Positions 6,944 to 14,142 of a stretch of 14,142 nt of DNA are shown here, piece by piece. Location: assembly GCA_964476375.1 (NCBI GenBank), contig CAYYZW010000199.1, positions 1-14,142 of the forward strand. Reading direction: 5' to 3'. The notes beneath the pieces were generated by a model. The model did not search any database. It was not told the DNA's origin and saw only the letters and a list, made by a program, of their open reading frames with translations. The DNA is from SAT2750 sp964476375 (GTDB lineage Bacteria > Planctomycetota > Planctomycetia > Pirellulales > Pirellulaceae). Position numbers and translations under genes: made by a program. Within the stretch, counting starts at the first letter, position 1, and every line of letters starts with the position of its first letter.

Positions 6944-9076
6944 TCACTTGCCATCTCGCCCCTCATTTCGCCACCAGCGCAGTTCCAGGCTCCCGCGTTC
7001 CGCACAGACGACAATATCCAGCCGGCCATCGCCGTTCAGATCGGCCAGGATCAGCTGGTTGGCACTCCGCCAGTTGGTCTTGAGCAGGTGCCGCGTCCAC
7101 TCGCCCTGGGGATTACCCGGATTCTCAAACCAGGCCAGCCGACCCGGATTTCGCCAGGAGGTTGCAGCCACGTCGATATCCCCGTCTCCATCCAGGTCGC
7201 CCGCCACCGCCTCGAAGGCATCGTCATAACGGGGACCAATGACATGCTTCTTCCACGGCCCCTCGGCAGGCCGACCACTGTTTTCATACCAGACCACCTG
7301 GTTCTCCTCCTGCTTCTGCGACGATGCCGGGTCGTTCGATCCCGGCCGGTAGTAGAATCCCAGAGCCATGACCACGTCCAGGTCCCCGTCCCCGTCCATA
7401 TCCGCAGGATTCCCGTGCGCCGGGCATTTCGATGCCGCGTCGATCAGGTGCTTGGCCCAGGTTACCGGCCCGGCATCGAGCCCCTTCGCGGGTGATCGAT
7501 TTTCAAACCAGGTTACCTCGTTGGATGTGCGACCCGTCCCCAGAAGGTCCAGGTCTCCATCCCCGTCGAAATCGCCCACCCGCATGGTGCGGGTTTCTGC
7601 CACGTCCTTTTCGATCATATGCTTTTTCCATTCCCCCTCGGCCGGCGTTCCGTTATTTTCAAACCAGGCAAACTGGTTCCCAAGCCGCCAGCTCGAGGCG
7701 GCCACATCCAGGTCGCCATCCCGGTCAAAATCACCCAGGTCGACGTCATACGCGCCCGGCAGGTGCGTGGTCACCAGGTGCCGTTGCCAGAGAGCGGCAG
7801 GGGTGCCACGGTTTTCAAACCAGATCACGTGCCCCTGCAGGTTCTTGACGATCACCACGTCCAGGTCACCATCCCCATCCACGTCGCCGGTCATGTGCCG
7901 CTCGAGGCGCTCCGGGTCATTCTTCTGGATGAATTGTTTTTTAAATTGCCCCTTGCCGTCATTTTCCATCAGGTACAGCATGTTGTGGGTGGTTGCATCG
8001 GCACTGGTCAGGTCCAGGTCGCCATCCTGGTCCAGGTCGGCAGCGGCGATACCATACGCGTAGGTATACCCATCCGCAATCAGGTGCTCGGAAAAACGGG
8101 TGCCGGCAGGCGGATTTCCATTCTCAAACACATGGTCCACTGCCGCCCGCAGATCCAATCGCTGGTAACTCCGATTTGTCGCTGGATCCTCGACTTTCAC
8201 ACCGGTCTTCTGCATGATCGCCAGCATCGCCTCGGGCAGGTTCGCGCCATCCTGCTTCCAGCTATAACCTGTCGTCTCCATGGCCTCGCGGAGTACGATC
8301 GCCGCCCCGCAGGCGATGGCATTCGAGGAGGATGTGGCTCCGGCCGGCACCACCAGGTCCACCTTGGCCTGTCGATCAAGGTGGACTTCATCCTTCCCTT
8401 GCTTGACAGCACCGATGGCAAAACAATTCGGCTGGCTTGCTGGCCAGGAGATGCCGGTGGTGAAATTATGGTTCCCGGTGGGCGCACTGACCCAGATGCC
8501 GAGCTGGCGCAATCGAACAAGTTTCTCGTCAATCGCCGTGGCGACCGGCTTCTCGTGAGCCTTGTCATCCACAGGTGCCAGGTTGACCGTGGTAATCCGG
8601 TATCGACGGTGGTTCTTGATCACCCACTGGAGTCCTGCAGCCAGGGTCGTGGCATCGTCCGTCTTGCAGTGGCAGCATTCCAGTGCCCTGATCACCGCCA
8701 GCTGGTTATTGTAGGCGACCCCCCATTTCCCATCATGGTTGACCGAGGAGGGAATGCCGATGGTCGACCCATGGTAACCCCGGCCCTCGTGTTTCGGATC
8801 ATCGTCCCCATCCACGCTGTCATGCGTGACAAGCACCTTGGGTTGGTCGCCGTCCGACATGGACCACTCCGGCATCGACAGGGTACATCCATCGTCCACC
8901 AGGGCGAGTGTCTGGCCCTTCCCAAAAGTCAGCCGGTACCGGTAGGCCTCCCATGTCCTCACGACCCCGGCATGCACAAAACCCGATGGCTGTGCCGGCT
9001 CCCCGGCCTGGCACGTACCCCCGGGTGAGGCGGCTCCCAAAAAGACAACAAGTGCAACAAGGGTATTTGTTTTCAT
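6944..9076 (-). CDS. Subtilisin-like (S8) protease fused to seven-blade VCBS propeller
   Basis: A 710-residue secreted fusion. The Sec signal covers about residues 1-24. Residues about 45-315 resemble a divergent subtilase: LALVDDG gives Asp61, GYHGSTIG gives His102, SAPTGN gives the oxyanion Asn202, and GATSSSNAIACGAA gives Ser249. This is the S8 order Asp-His-Asn-Ser. The usual HGTHVAG and GTSMAxP texts are altered, with Thr-His lost after HG and Pro lost after Ser, so activity is likely but not assured. A CCHC cluster (134-137) is unusual. Residues about 335-705 carry seven DxDGDxD repeats, at 348, 398, 449, 502, 559, 628 and 679, with WFEN/WYEN motifs between them: a full seven-blade calcium-binding propeller. 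The start is supported by AGGA 9 bases upstream. The gene sits 15 bases after one DUF1501 gene and before the second PSCyt gene. Inference: the propeller presents the protease to, or docks it on, the PSCyt-DUF1501 proteins. The alternative is an inactive, binding-only protease fold. Confidence 0.88.
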   Translation of the reverse strand: MKTNTLVALVVFLGAASPGGTCQAGEPAQPSGFVHAGVVRTWEAYRYRLTFGKGQTLALVDDGCTLSMPEWSMSDGDQPKVLVTHDSVDGDDDPKHEGRGYHGSTIGIPSSVNHDGKWGVAYNNQLAVIRALECCHCKTDDATTLAAGLQWVIKNHRRYRITTVNLAPVDDKAHEKPVATAIDEKLVRLRQLGIWVSAPTGNHNFTTGISWPASQPNCFAIGAVKQGKDEVHLDRQAKVDLVVPAGATSSSNAIACGAAIVLREAMETTGYSWKQDGANLPEAMLAIMQKTGVKVEDPATNRSYQRLDLRAAVDHVFENGNPPAGTRFSEHLIADGYTYAYGIAAADLDQDGDLDLTSADATTHNMLYLMENDGKGQFKKQFIQKNDPERLERHMTGDVDGDGDLDVVIVKNLQGHVIWFENRGTPAALWQRHLVTTHLPGAYDVDLGDFDRDGDLDVAASSWRLGNQFAWFENNGTPAEGEWKKHMIEKDVAETRTMRVGDFDGDGDLDLLGTGRTSNEVTWFENRSPAKGLDAGPVTWAKHLIDAASKCPAHGNPADMDGDGDLDVVMALGFYYRPGSNDPASSQKQEENQVVWYENSGRPAEGPWKKHVIGPRYDDAFEAVAGDLDGDGDIDVAATSWRNPGRLAWFENPGNPQGEWTRHLLKTNWRSANQLILADLNGDGRLDIVVCAERGSLELRWWRNEGRDGK

Positions 9077-9085
9077 GTCATACGG

Positions 9086-9089
9086 TCCT
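9086..9089 (-). promoter_or_regulatory. Shine-Dalgarno site (AGGA) for the protease-propeller gene
   Basis: AGGA lies 9 bases upstream of the ATG at 9076, in the 15-base gap after the DUF1501 stop. It supports that start and continuous translation within the operon. Confidence 0.5.
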
Positions 9090-9091
9090 GT

Positions 9092-10543
9092 TCAGGCAAT
9101 GATCTCGGTAATCGCCTTACCGTGGTCAATGTCCAGGCGTTTTCGCCCTGGGATTTCCAGTTTTCTCGAATCCAGACCGAGCTGGTGCAAGATGGTCGCA
9201 TGAATATCGGTGACATAGTGGCGATCTTCCACCGCATGAAATCCGATTTCATCCGTCGCCCCGTGCACGATACCACCCTTCAGACCTCCACCTGCCATCC
9301 AGACCGAAAAACCAAAGATATGATGGTCACGCCCATCAGCGCCCTGGGATCCCGGCGTGCGGCCAAATTCACTTGCGAAGATGACAATCGTCTCGTCCAG
9401 CAGGCCGCGTCGCTCGAGATCCTCCAGCAACCCACCGATCGGCTGATCCACGGCACGTGCATTCGTGGCGTGGTTGTTCTTCAGGCCGCTATGGGCGTCC
9501 CAGCGACCGGCCCCGCCGGCACCATGCTGTATCTGGACAAAACGAACGCCCCGTTCCACCATCCGCCTTGCTGCCAGCAACGTCATCCCGAAATCCTTGC
9601 TGTGGGGCTGGTCCAGTCCATACAGGGACTTGGTCTCGGCTGTTTCCTGGGAGAAATCCACCACGTCCGGAACCGATCGCTGCATGCGAAAGGCCAGCTC
9701 ATAGGATGCGATGCGGGCAGCCAGTGCCGGGTCATCGGGATATTGTTCGCCACGAAGTGAATTTAACTGGCCCAGCAACCCCCGTCCGATCGTGCGAGCC
9801 TCGGCCGACACGGGCCGCCCCGGCTGGCTGAAATCGAGTGGGTTTTCCGGATCAACCCGCAGCGGAACCGCGTCATGCGCCGGACCGAGGTAATAACCGT
9901 CTCGCTTGTTCCAGTACTCACGACTGCCGAAATTCACAAACTGCGGAAGGTTCTCATTCAGGGTCCCCAGGCCGTAATTGACCCAGGCGCCGAGTGTCGG
10001 AAACTCGCCATCATTGTTATGGCGCCCGGAATGAAATTGTGTCTGCGCCCCGTGGTTACTGTCGGTCGTCCACATCGAGCGGACAATGGCAAGCTTATCC
10101 ACGTTCCGGGCGATGTGCGGAAACCAGTCACTGACCTCGATCCCGTTCTCCCCGTGCTTGCGAAAACCAACCTGGAGCGGGTAAAGCTTGTTGCGTTGAT
10201 TCCCGTTCGCGTCCGGTACGACAAGGCGTTCGATCGCCAGCTTGTCCGGATTTTGCACGTCGGCAAACGGGGTATCGGCAATTGTCTTGCCGGCGTACCT
10301 GTTGAGCATCGGTTTCGGATCGAAGCTCTCCATCTGGCTCACGCCACCATTCATGAACAGCCAGATGACGCTCTTTGCCCTGGGTGCAAAATGGGGCAGC
10401 CCGCTCGGCGGCGACCAGGCGTGCTGCTCGCCGCGGGCCTGGCGATCCACCATCGCTGCCAGCGCCACGCCGGCCAGACCCGTGTTCGCCAGGAACGATC
10501 GGCGCGTCCATCGTGAGGGGGTCGTCATAATCTGTTCTCTCAT
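9092..10543 (-). CDS. Tat-exported DUF1501 protein (second gene of operon)
   Basis: A 483-residue, full-length DUF1501 protein. A clear twin-arginine signal is present (TRRSFLANTGLAGVALAAM, residues 13-31). Motifs in order: MNGGVSQMESFDPKP (64-78), FPTLGAWVNYGLG (181-193), ARIASYELAFRMQ (276-288), RRMVERGVRFVQIQHG (326-341), SEFGRTP (391-397), GADGRDHHIFGFSVWMAGGG (401-420), IHATILHQLGLD (447-458) and an ending of the IPGRKRLDIDHG type. That ending and the TDEIGFHAVED segment differ from the other two DUF1501 proteins here, which have DDFG and end in an LTD type, so this copy belongs to a different subfamily. The fold is alkaline-phosphatase-like; the substrate is unknown. Its ATG overlaps the upstream stop by one base (TGATG), typical of coupled translation. 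A second in-frame ATG at 10528 would give 478 residues and keep the Tat signal. Confidence 0.95.
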   Translation of the reverse strand: MREQIMTTPSRWTRRSFLANTGLAGVALAAMVDRQARGEQHAWSPPSGLPHFAPRAKSVIWLFMNGGVSQMESFDPKPMLNRYAGKTIADTPFADVQNPDKLAIERLVVPDANGNQRNKLYPLQVGFRKHGENGIEVSDWFPHIARNVDKLAIVRSMWTTDSNHGAQTQFHSGRHNNDGEFPTLGAWVNYGLGTLNENLPQFVNFGSREYWNKRDGYYLGPAHDAVPLRVDPENPLDFSQPGRPVSAEARTIGRGLLGQLNSLRGEQYPDDPALAARIASYELAFRMQRSVPDVVDFSQETAETKSLYGLDQPHSKDFGMTLLAARRMVERGVRFVQIQHGAGGAGRWDAHSGLKNNHATNARAVDQPIGGLLEDLERRGLLDETIVIFASEFGRTPGSQGADGRDHHIFGFSVWMAGGGLKGGIVHGATDEIGFHAVEDRHYVTDIHATILHQLGLDSRKLEIPGRKRLDIDHGKAITEIIA

Positions 10544-13500
10544 CAGCGCACCGTGACAAAATCATTATGGTTGAGCAGCACCCAGACAAGGTGTGTGCGA
10601 GCGGCCAGGGTATCTGTGCCGGGCAACTTTTTCCATTCAGCGAGGGCCTCGATACTCGCGGTCAACTCATTCGCTGCTGCATCGATTCCCAGGATCGTGG
10701 CAAATGCCTCCCGGGCGAATGCGGTGTCGTCCGGTTCCTCCACGGAGAGTCGCGCCGCAATCTGACCAGCCGAATCAAGCACCAGGCTGCTGTTTGTCAG
10801 TGCCAGGGCCTGCTGGGGAACAATACTCTGGTCCCGTCGATAGCAATCCTTGACCAGTGCCTCATCAAACATGGTCAGGAAAAGATTCCGGCTGTTATTC
10901 GAGTGAAAGAAATACAGACTTCTTCTTTTCGACATCGCCTGCTGGGCCGGCTGGACTGGCGGCCCGCTCATGGTGAGGTCCAGGGTTCCTGCCAGTGAAA
11001 GGATACTGTCCCGGACCGCCTGGGACTCAAGGCGGATTGGGAATCGTCGCCACCAGAATCTATTTTCGGGGTCACGCTCGGCCTGCAGTGCGGCGCCGGA
11101 CGTGGACGAGCTCATCCGGTAGGCCTCGGAGGAGACAATGATCCGGTGAAGATGTTTCATGCTCCAGCCGTTGCTCATCAGTTCGGCGGCCATCCAGTCA
11201 AGTAATTCCGGCTGTGTCGGCCGATCCCCACGACGGCCAAAATCAAACACTGTTTTCACCAGCGGGTCTCCCATGTGCCGCATCCAGATGTGGTTGGCAG
11301 CAACGCGGGCAGTAAGAGGATTTTCCCTGTCGGTGATCCATTCGGCCAGCGCCGTTCTTCGGCCACTGCTTGTTTTCTGGAACGGCACTGCCGGATCGTC
11401 CTTGGTCGAATCAAAGAACCGGGTAGGAGTCCAGCGGGCGCCGGGAAACGGTTCGAGTGTCGCACCCGGCTGCACCGGTTGTTCCAGGACTGCAAGGGAC
11501 GTGGCCAGGGCCGCTTCCGCTGCGGCCACCTCTTTCTCCACGGCTTCATTCTTACCGCCAGCCAGGGAAAGCCTGCCCTCGGCATCGGTGAGCGTCCGCC
11601 GTGATTGCAGAACAGCCAACTGCTGTTGACTACGAATTGCCACCTGGCGTGCATCGGCCGCTGGTTCCCCAGGCGAGGCCAAGACTGCCATTTTCAACTT
11701 CATGCTCTCGTGGCCCTGCCTGGCAATGTCCAGGTCGAGCTCTGCCAGCCGTTGGTCTGTCGTGGCCTTTGCCAGTTTTTGTTCTGCCCCACTCCTGGTG
11801 GTGACCGGTACCATGGCCTTGTTTTTAGCCGCCGTGAGTTTCACCTCTGGCGGAAGGGAACGAAGTGAAAACTCCTTGAAAATGGGAAGGACGTCAAAAG
11901 TGGTCAGTTGAATCGCCCCCTTCCGGCGGGCAAGCGGGGTATGCCAGGCAACCACGAGCTGGCCATCCAGGTAGGCGTTAATCAGTGTCCCGCGAACCTG
12001 GACCTTGAACTCGTACTCACGATTCAGCTCAAAGTCGATCTTGCCCAGTCCTCCTGGCGGATAAACCCATTCCCCGCCAGGATTGTACGAGGCATGAATC
12101 TTGGGGCCCCCCTGGAAGCCGCTGATATAGACATTCTGGGTGCTCTCTCCACGCTGAAACGGCGCCGTGGGATCCTTGGTGACCGCATCAAAAGCAATCC
12201 CCACACTGCGCCACTTGCTTCCCCCCGTGGTGACAAACGTGAGAGTTGCTTCAAAATCGTCCGGGGCTGCTTGTCGTAACCGCAGCACGGCTCGCTGTGC
12301 TCCGTCCATGGTCTGCTTCAGTTCACCTGGAGACTGCACCCACGTTCCACCGAATACTTCCCAGCGTTCTTCATCAAGTTTTTCAAAACGATCGATAAAT
12401 TCGTAACTCGCAGGGTCTGGGTCGGGCGGGGCCGGCTGGTTCTTGATCTTTTCCAGCAGCTCCTTGGACGAGGCGACTGCCGCAATTGAATCTGCTAGTT
12501 TCTTTTCCGCTCCGTGGATCGCCCGTGCCGCATCCGCCAGGTAAGCCTCGAGCACCCACTGCCGGCGACCTGGTTCGTAAGCGTCGCGGGGAAGGAGCAC
12601 CGGTTGTGGAACTTTCATTGGAAGTGAGAAAACACCTGGAATGCCGGGTTCGATGGGGTGTGATTTATCGGGATGCTTGTCATTGCCCCGCACGAAGAGG
12701 TATGTTTCCGCGTCCAGGAATCCATCGAAGGGACGGGGGATTCCATCCGCGGCAAGGTCCGTGGTCCCAGGAACCATATCGGTGCGAACGTGGTAGGGTT
12801 CGAAGAAGGCCCGGAGCCTGTAAAAATCTGCTTGCTGGATGGGATCAAATTTGTGGTCGTGACACTTGGCACAATTAAAGGTCAGGCCCAGGAACCCCTT
12901 TCCCACGTGCTCGACCGTCTCCTCCATCCATTGATTGCGATTGAACAGGTACCAGTGGCGGGCCAGGTATCCACTGCCACGCAGTTTCTCCAGGTCGTTT
13001 GGATAGAGTTCATCCGCAGCCAGCATCTGCCGGACCATCTCGTCGTATGGCACGTCGTCATTAAGGGATTCGATGATCCAGTCGCGCCAATGCCAGATAT
13101 GTTTCTGACTGTTTCGGAGTTGGTCACCCAGTCCCCACCAGTCGCTGTACCGCCAAATATCCATCCAGTGCCGCCCCCAGCGTTCCCCGTGGCGGGGATC
13201 CGCCAGAAGTCTGTCCACCGTCGCGATATACCATTCGGGGGAATCGCTTGAAAGCAACTCGGCTAACTCACCCGGGCCTGGCGGCATCCCGACCAGGTCC
13301 ATGTAGAGTCGACGGATCAGTGTCAGCCGTGATGCCCGTGGCTGGGCGACGAGGCCATCTTTTTGACGGCTCTCCTCGAGGATCGCATCGATCGGGTGGA
13401 CATACTCACTTGCCGGAACCCGTGGGCGATGGACGGCCTGGAATGCCCAGTGCTCCCGCGGATCCTGCTCCTCGCGTTCCTCCTCGGGCGTGGGCATTCC

Positions 13501-13863
13501 CAGAGAGATCCATCTCTTGAGAGTGGTGATTTGCGCCGGTTCCAGTGGTTCCCCCTCGGGAGGCATCCGAACATCCAGGTCCGCCGAGGCCACTCGCATC
13601 AAAAGCCTGCCGTCCTCAACAATCCCGGCCTTGATGATCGAACGGGCTGTATCCAGGCGAAGGTCGGATTCCTGCTTCAGTGCACCGTGGCAGGAATAAC
13701 AGCGGGCCTTCAGCAGTGGCTTGATTTCTTTGAGGTAAAGCCCTGTCTCATCTGCCCGGGAATGAACGGACATTCCCACGAGGATGAAGAGCAGCGGAAA
13801 TAAGCGGAAGACATTCAACGCGGCGACCCCTACCCGTGGAGTGAAAATGACACCGCTTTTCAT
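10543..13863 (-). CDS. PSCyt1/DUF1549/DUF1553 protein with inserted concanavalin-like domain (first gene of operon)
   Basis: A large exported protein, 1106 residues from the chosen ATG, which begins a Sec signal (hydrophobic FRLFPLLFILVGM, cleavage near VHSRA). The frame is open upstream to 13980, but that stretch overlaps the promoter region. Order: about 45-125, PSCyt1 with CYSCH (55-59) and a likely Met ligand in RMPPEG (99-104); about 156-346, DUF1549 (LIRRLYMDLVGMPP, HGERWGRHWMDIWRYSD) with a second haem-type motif CAKCH (331-335) and DHKFDP; a short helical stretch about 435-475; about 487-667, a beta-sandwich resembling LamG or the DUF1080 fold (QNVYISGFQGG, NAYLDGQLVVAWH); about 680-795, an Ala/Lys/Glu-rich coiled coil; about 835-1091, DUF1553 (LAEWITDRENPLTARVAANH, LLDWMAAELMSNGWSMKHLH). 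The inserted sandwich may bind a glycan, as such folds often do; that is inference. It is followed by DUF1501 with a one-base overlap. Confidence 0.93.
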   Translation of the reverse strand: MKSGVIFTPRVGVAALNVFRLFPLLFILVGMSVHSRADETGLYLKEIKPLLKARCYSCHGALKQESDLRLDTARSIIKAGIVEDGRLLMRVASADLDVRMPPEGEPLEPAQITTLKRWISLGMPTPEEEREEQDPREHWAFQAVHRPRVPASEYVHPIDAILEESRQKDGLVAQPRASRLTLIRRLYMDLVGMPPGPGELAELLSSDSPEWYIATVDRLLADPRHGERWGRHWMDIWRYSDWWGLGDQLRNSQKHIWHWRDWIIESLNDDVPYDEMVRQMLAADELYPNDLEKLRGSGYLARHWYLFNRNQWMEETVEHVGKGFLGLTFNCAKCHDHKFDPIQQADFYRLRAFFEPYHVRTDMVPGTTDLAADGIPRPFDGFLDAETYLFVRGNDKHPDKSHPIEPGIPGVFSLPMKVPQPVLLPRDAYEPGRRQWVLEAYLADAARAIHGAEKKLADSIAAVASSKELLEKIKNQPAPPDPDPASYEFIDRFEKLDEERWEVFGGTWVQSPGELKQTMDGAQRAVLRLRQAAPDDFEATLTFVTTGGSKWRSVGIAFDAVTKDPTAPFQRGESTQNVYISGFQGGPKIHASYNPGGEWVYPPGGLGKIDFELNREYEFKVQVRGTLINAYLDGQLVVAWHTPLARRKGAIQLTTFDVLPIFKEFSLRSLPPEVKLTAAKNKAMVPVTTRSGAEQKLAKATTDQRLAELDLDIARQGHESMKLKMAVLASPGEPAADARQVAIRSQQQLAVLQSRRTLTDAEGRLSLAGGKNEAVEKEVAAAEAALATSLAVLEQPVQPGATLEPFPGARWTPTRFFDSTKDDPAVPFQKTSSGRRTALAEWITDRENPLTARVAANHIWMRHMGDPLVKTVFDFGRRGDRPTQPELLDWMAAELMSNGWSMKHLHRIIVSSEAYRMSSSTSGAALQAERDPENRFWWRRFPIRLESQAVRDSILSLAGTLDLTMSGPPVQPAQQAMSKRRSLYFFHSNNSRNLFLTMFDEALVKDCYRRDQSIVPQQALALTNSSLVLDSAGQIAARLSVEEPDDTAFAREAFATILGIDAAANELTASIEALAEWKKLPGTDTLAARTHLVWVLLNHNDFVTVR

Positions 13864-13893
13864 TTTATCGCCAAACGACCATCTGACGCTATC

Positions 13894-13922
13894 ATCATAC
13901 ATCCGCCATTCCTGCTCTCCAA
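13894..13922 (-). promoter_or_regulatory. Candidate promoter for the five-gene minus-strand operon
   Basis: A -10-like TATGAT (13894-13899) is separated by 17 bases from a weak -35-like TTGGAG (13917-13922). Transcription would begin near 13887, about 24 bases before the ATG at 13863. This fits that start and excludes the longer frame, because an upstream in-frame ATG overlaps the -10 box. The -35 matches the consensus only in TTG, and planctomycete promoters are poorly defined, so this is tentative. Confidence 0.3.
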
Positions 13923-13939
13923 CACCCGCCACCCGCTCC

Positions 13940-13965
13940 CCGGTGTAGGATTTCCCCTTTACCGG
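13940..13965. promoter_or_regulatory. Inverted repeat CCGGT-N16-ACCGG, possible operator
   Basis: Five-base arms (13940-13944 and 13961-13965) have centres 21 bases apart, two helical turns, within the divergent promoter region. The spacing suits a dimeric regulator, but arms this short can occur by chance. Confidence 0.2.
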
Positions 13966-13968
13966 ATC

Positions 13969-13974
13969 TATACT
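13969..13974 (+). promoter_or_regulatory. Candidate -10 box (TATACT) for the amidohydrolase gene
   Basis: TATACT matches TATAAT at five of six bases and ends 6 bases before the ATG at 13981. If it is used, the transcript would begin at or next to the start codon (leaderless), consistent with the lack of a Shine-Dalgarno site. No good -35 is seen. Confidence 0.25.
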
Positions 13975-13980
13975 TCGCAT

Positions 13981-14142
13981 ATGGCCATTCTCTTCACGGG
14001 TATCCAGATCCTGGACTGCAGCGGCGCGGCCCCCTATCCCGGGGAGGTGCTCGTCCAGGACAACCGCATCGTGGCAATAGGCCGTGACGGAACCTCCCTG
14101 AACCGCGGTGACCTGCAGATCGTGGATGGTGGAGGAACCGCC
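13981..14142 (+). CDS. Amidohydrolase family protein, 3' end outside window
   Basis: Only the first 54 codons are present; the frame is open to the window end. The translation begins MAILFTGIQILDCSGAAPYP and continues GEVLVQDNRIVAIG, with a later IVDGGG. This is the N-terminal beta-sandwich of metal-dependent amidohydrolases of the imidazolonepropionase/Amidohydro_1 type, in which a pattern like ILDGTG...PGEVLVEGNRIVAVG precedes the catalytic barrel. The metal-binding HxH and the rest of the barrel lie outside, so neither substrate nor activity can be judged. No signal peptide is seen, suggesting a cytoplasmic enzyme, unlike its neighbours. It is transcribed divergently from the operon and shares a 117-base spacer with it. 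The start codon lacks a clear Shine-Dalgarno site. Confidence 0.8.
   Translation, partial: MAILFTGIQILDCSGAAPYPGEVLVQDNRIVAIGRDGTSLNRGDLQIVDGGGTA

Noticed and set aside
6853..7029. Longer N terminus for the second PSCyt protein
   Set aside because: It would overlap the protease-propeller gene and push the signal peptide about 60 residues inward. The ATG at 6852 starts a clean signal sequence with GAGG upstream. A strong GGAGG near 6909 precedes a GTG that is out of frame.
7000..8050. Regular DNA-level repeats in the propeller half of the protease gene
   Set aside because: They are explained by the repeated DxDGDxD and WFEN protein motifs. The units are irregularly spaced and diverged, not a satellite or CRISPR array.
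7619..9028. 469-codon open frame on the + strand, opposite the protease-propeller gene
   Set aside because: It has no recognisable domain and lies fully antisense to a strongly supported gene. Biased codon use and the DGDGD repeats keep the complement free of stops.
13864..13980. Longer N terminus for the first PSCyt protein
   Set aside because: The extra 39 residues lack signal features and cover the only promoter-sized gap. The ATG at 13863 directly precedes the hydrophobic signal.

Overview
The window looks like a chromosomal segment from a planctomycete (phylum Planctomycetota). It is GC-rich and densely packed. It carries multi-copy families characteristic of that phylum: exported DUF1501 proteins, very large PSCyt1/DUF1549/DUF1553 cytochrome-type proteins with CxxCH motifs, and FG-GAP/VCBS propellers. 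I saw no RNA gene, CRISPR array, insertion sequence or phage gene. No stretch over 300 bases lacks a gene; the longest gap is about 117 bases.

Layout. Positions 1-2296 (+) hold the 3' two thirds of a DUF1501 gene, followed with a 4-base overlap by a secreted seven-blade FG-GAP/VCBS propeller. They converge, with only 22 bases between stops, on a five-gene minus-strand operon spanning 13863 down to 2319. In transcription order the operon is: PSCyt/DUF1549/DUF1553 protein A (with an inserted concanavalin-like domain), Tat-exported DUF1501 protein B, a subtilisin-like (S8) protease fused to a seven-blade VCBS propeller, PSCyt/DUF1549/DUF1553 protein C (with an extra N-terminal beta domain), and Tat-exported DUF1501 protein D. 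Divergent from the operon, at 13981 on the + strand, the first 54 codons of an amidohydrolase run off the window end.

How they may work together. Every product of the minus-strand operon carries an export signal (Sec or Tat), as does the + strand propeller. The set therefore reads as an envelope or periplasmic assembly: two haem-binding PSCyt proteins, each directly followed by its DUF1501 partner (alkaline-phosphatase-like fold), with a protease-propeller between the modules. The + strand pair repeats the DUF1501-then-propeller order, so the two gene sets look like related cassettes pointing at each other. PSCyt-DUF1501 pairs are very common in planctomycetes but their biochemical role is not established; polysaccharide breakdown is a usual guess. 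The least ordinary element is the S8 protease-VCBS fusion embedded between the two pairs.
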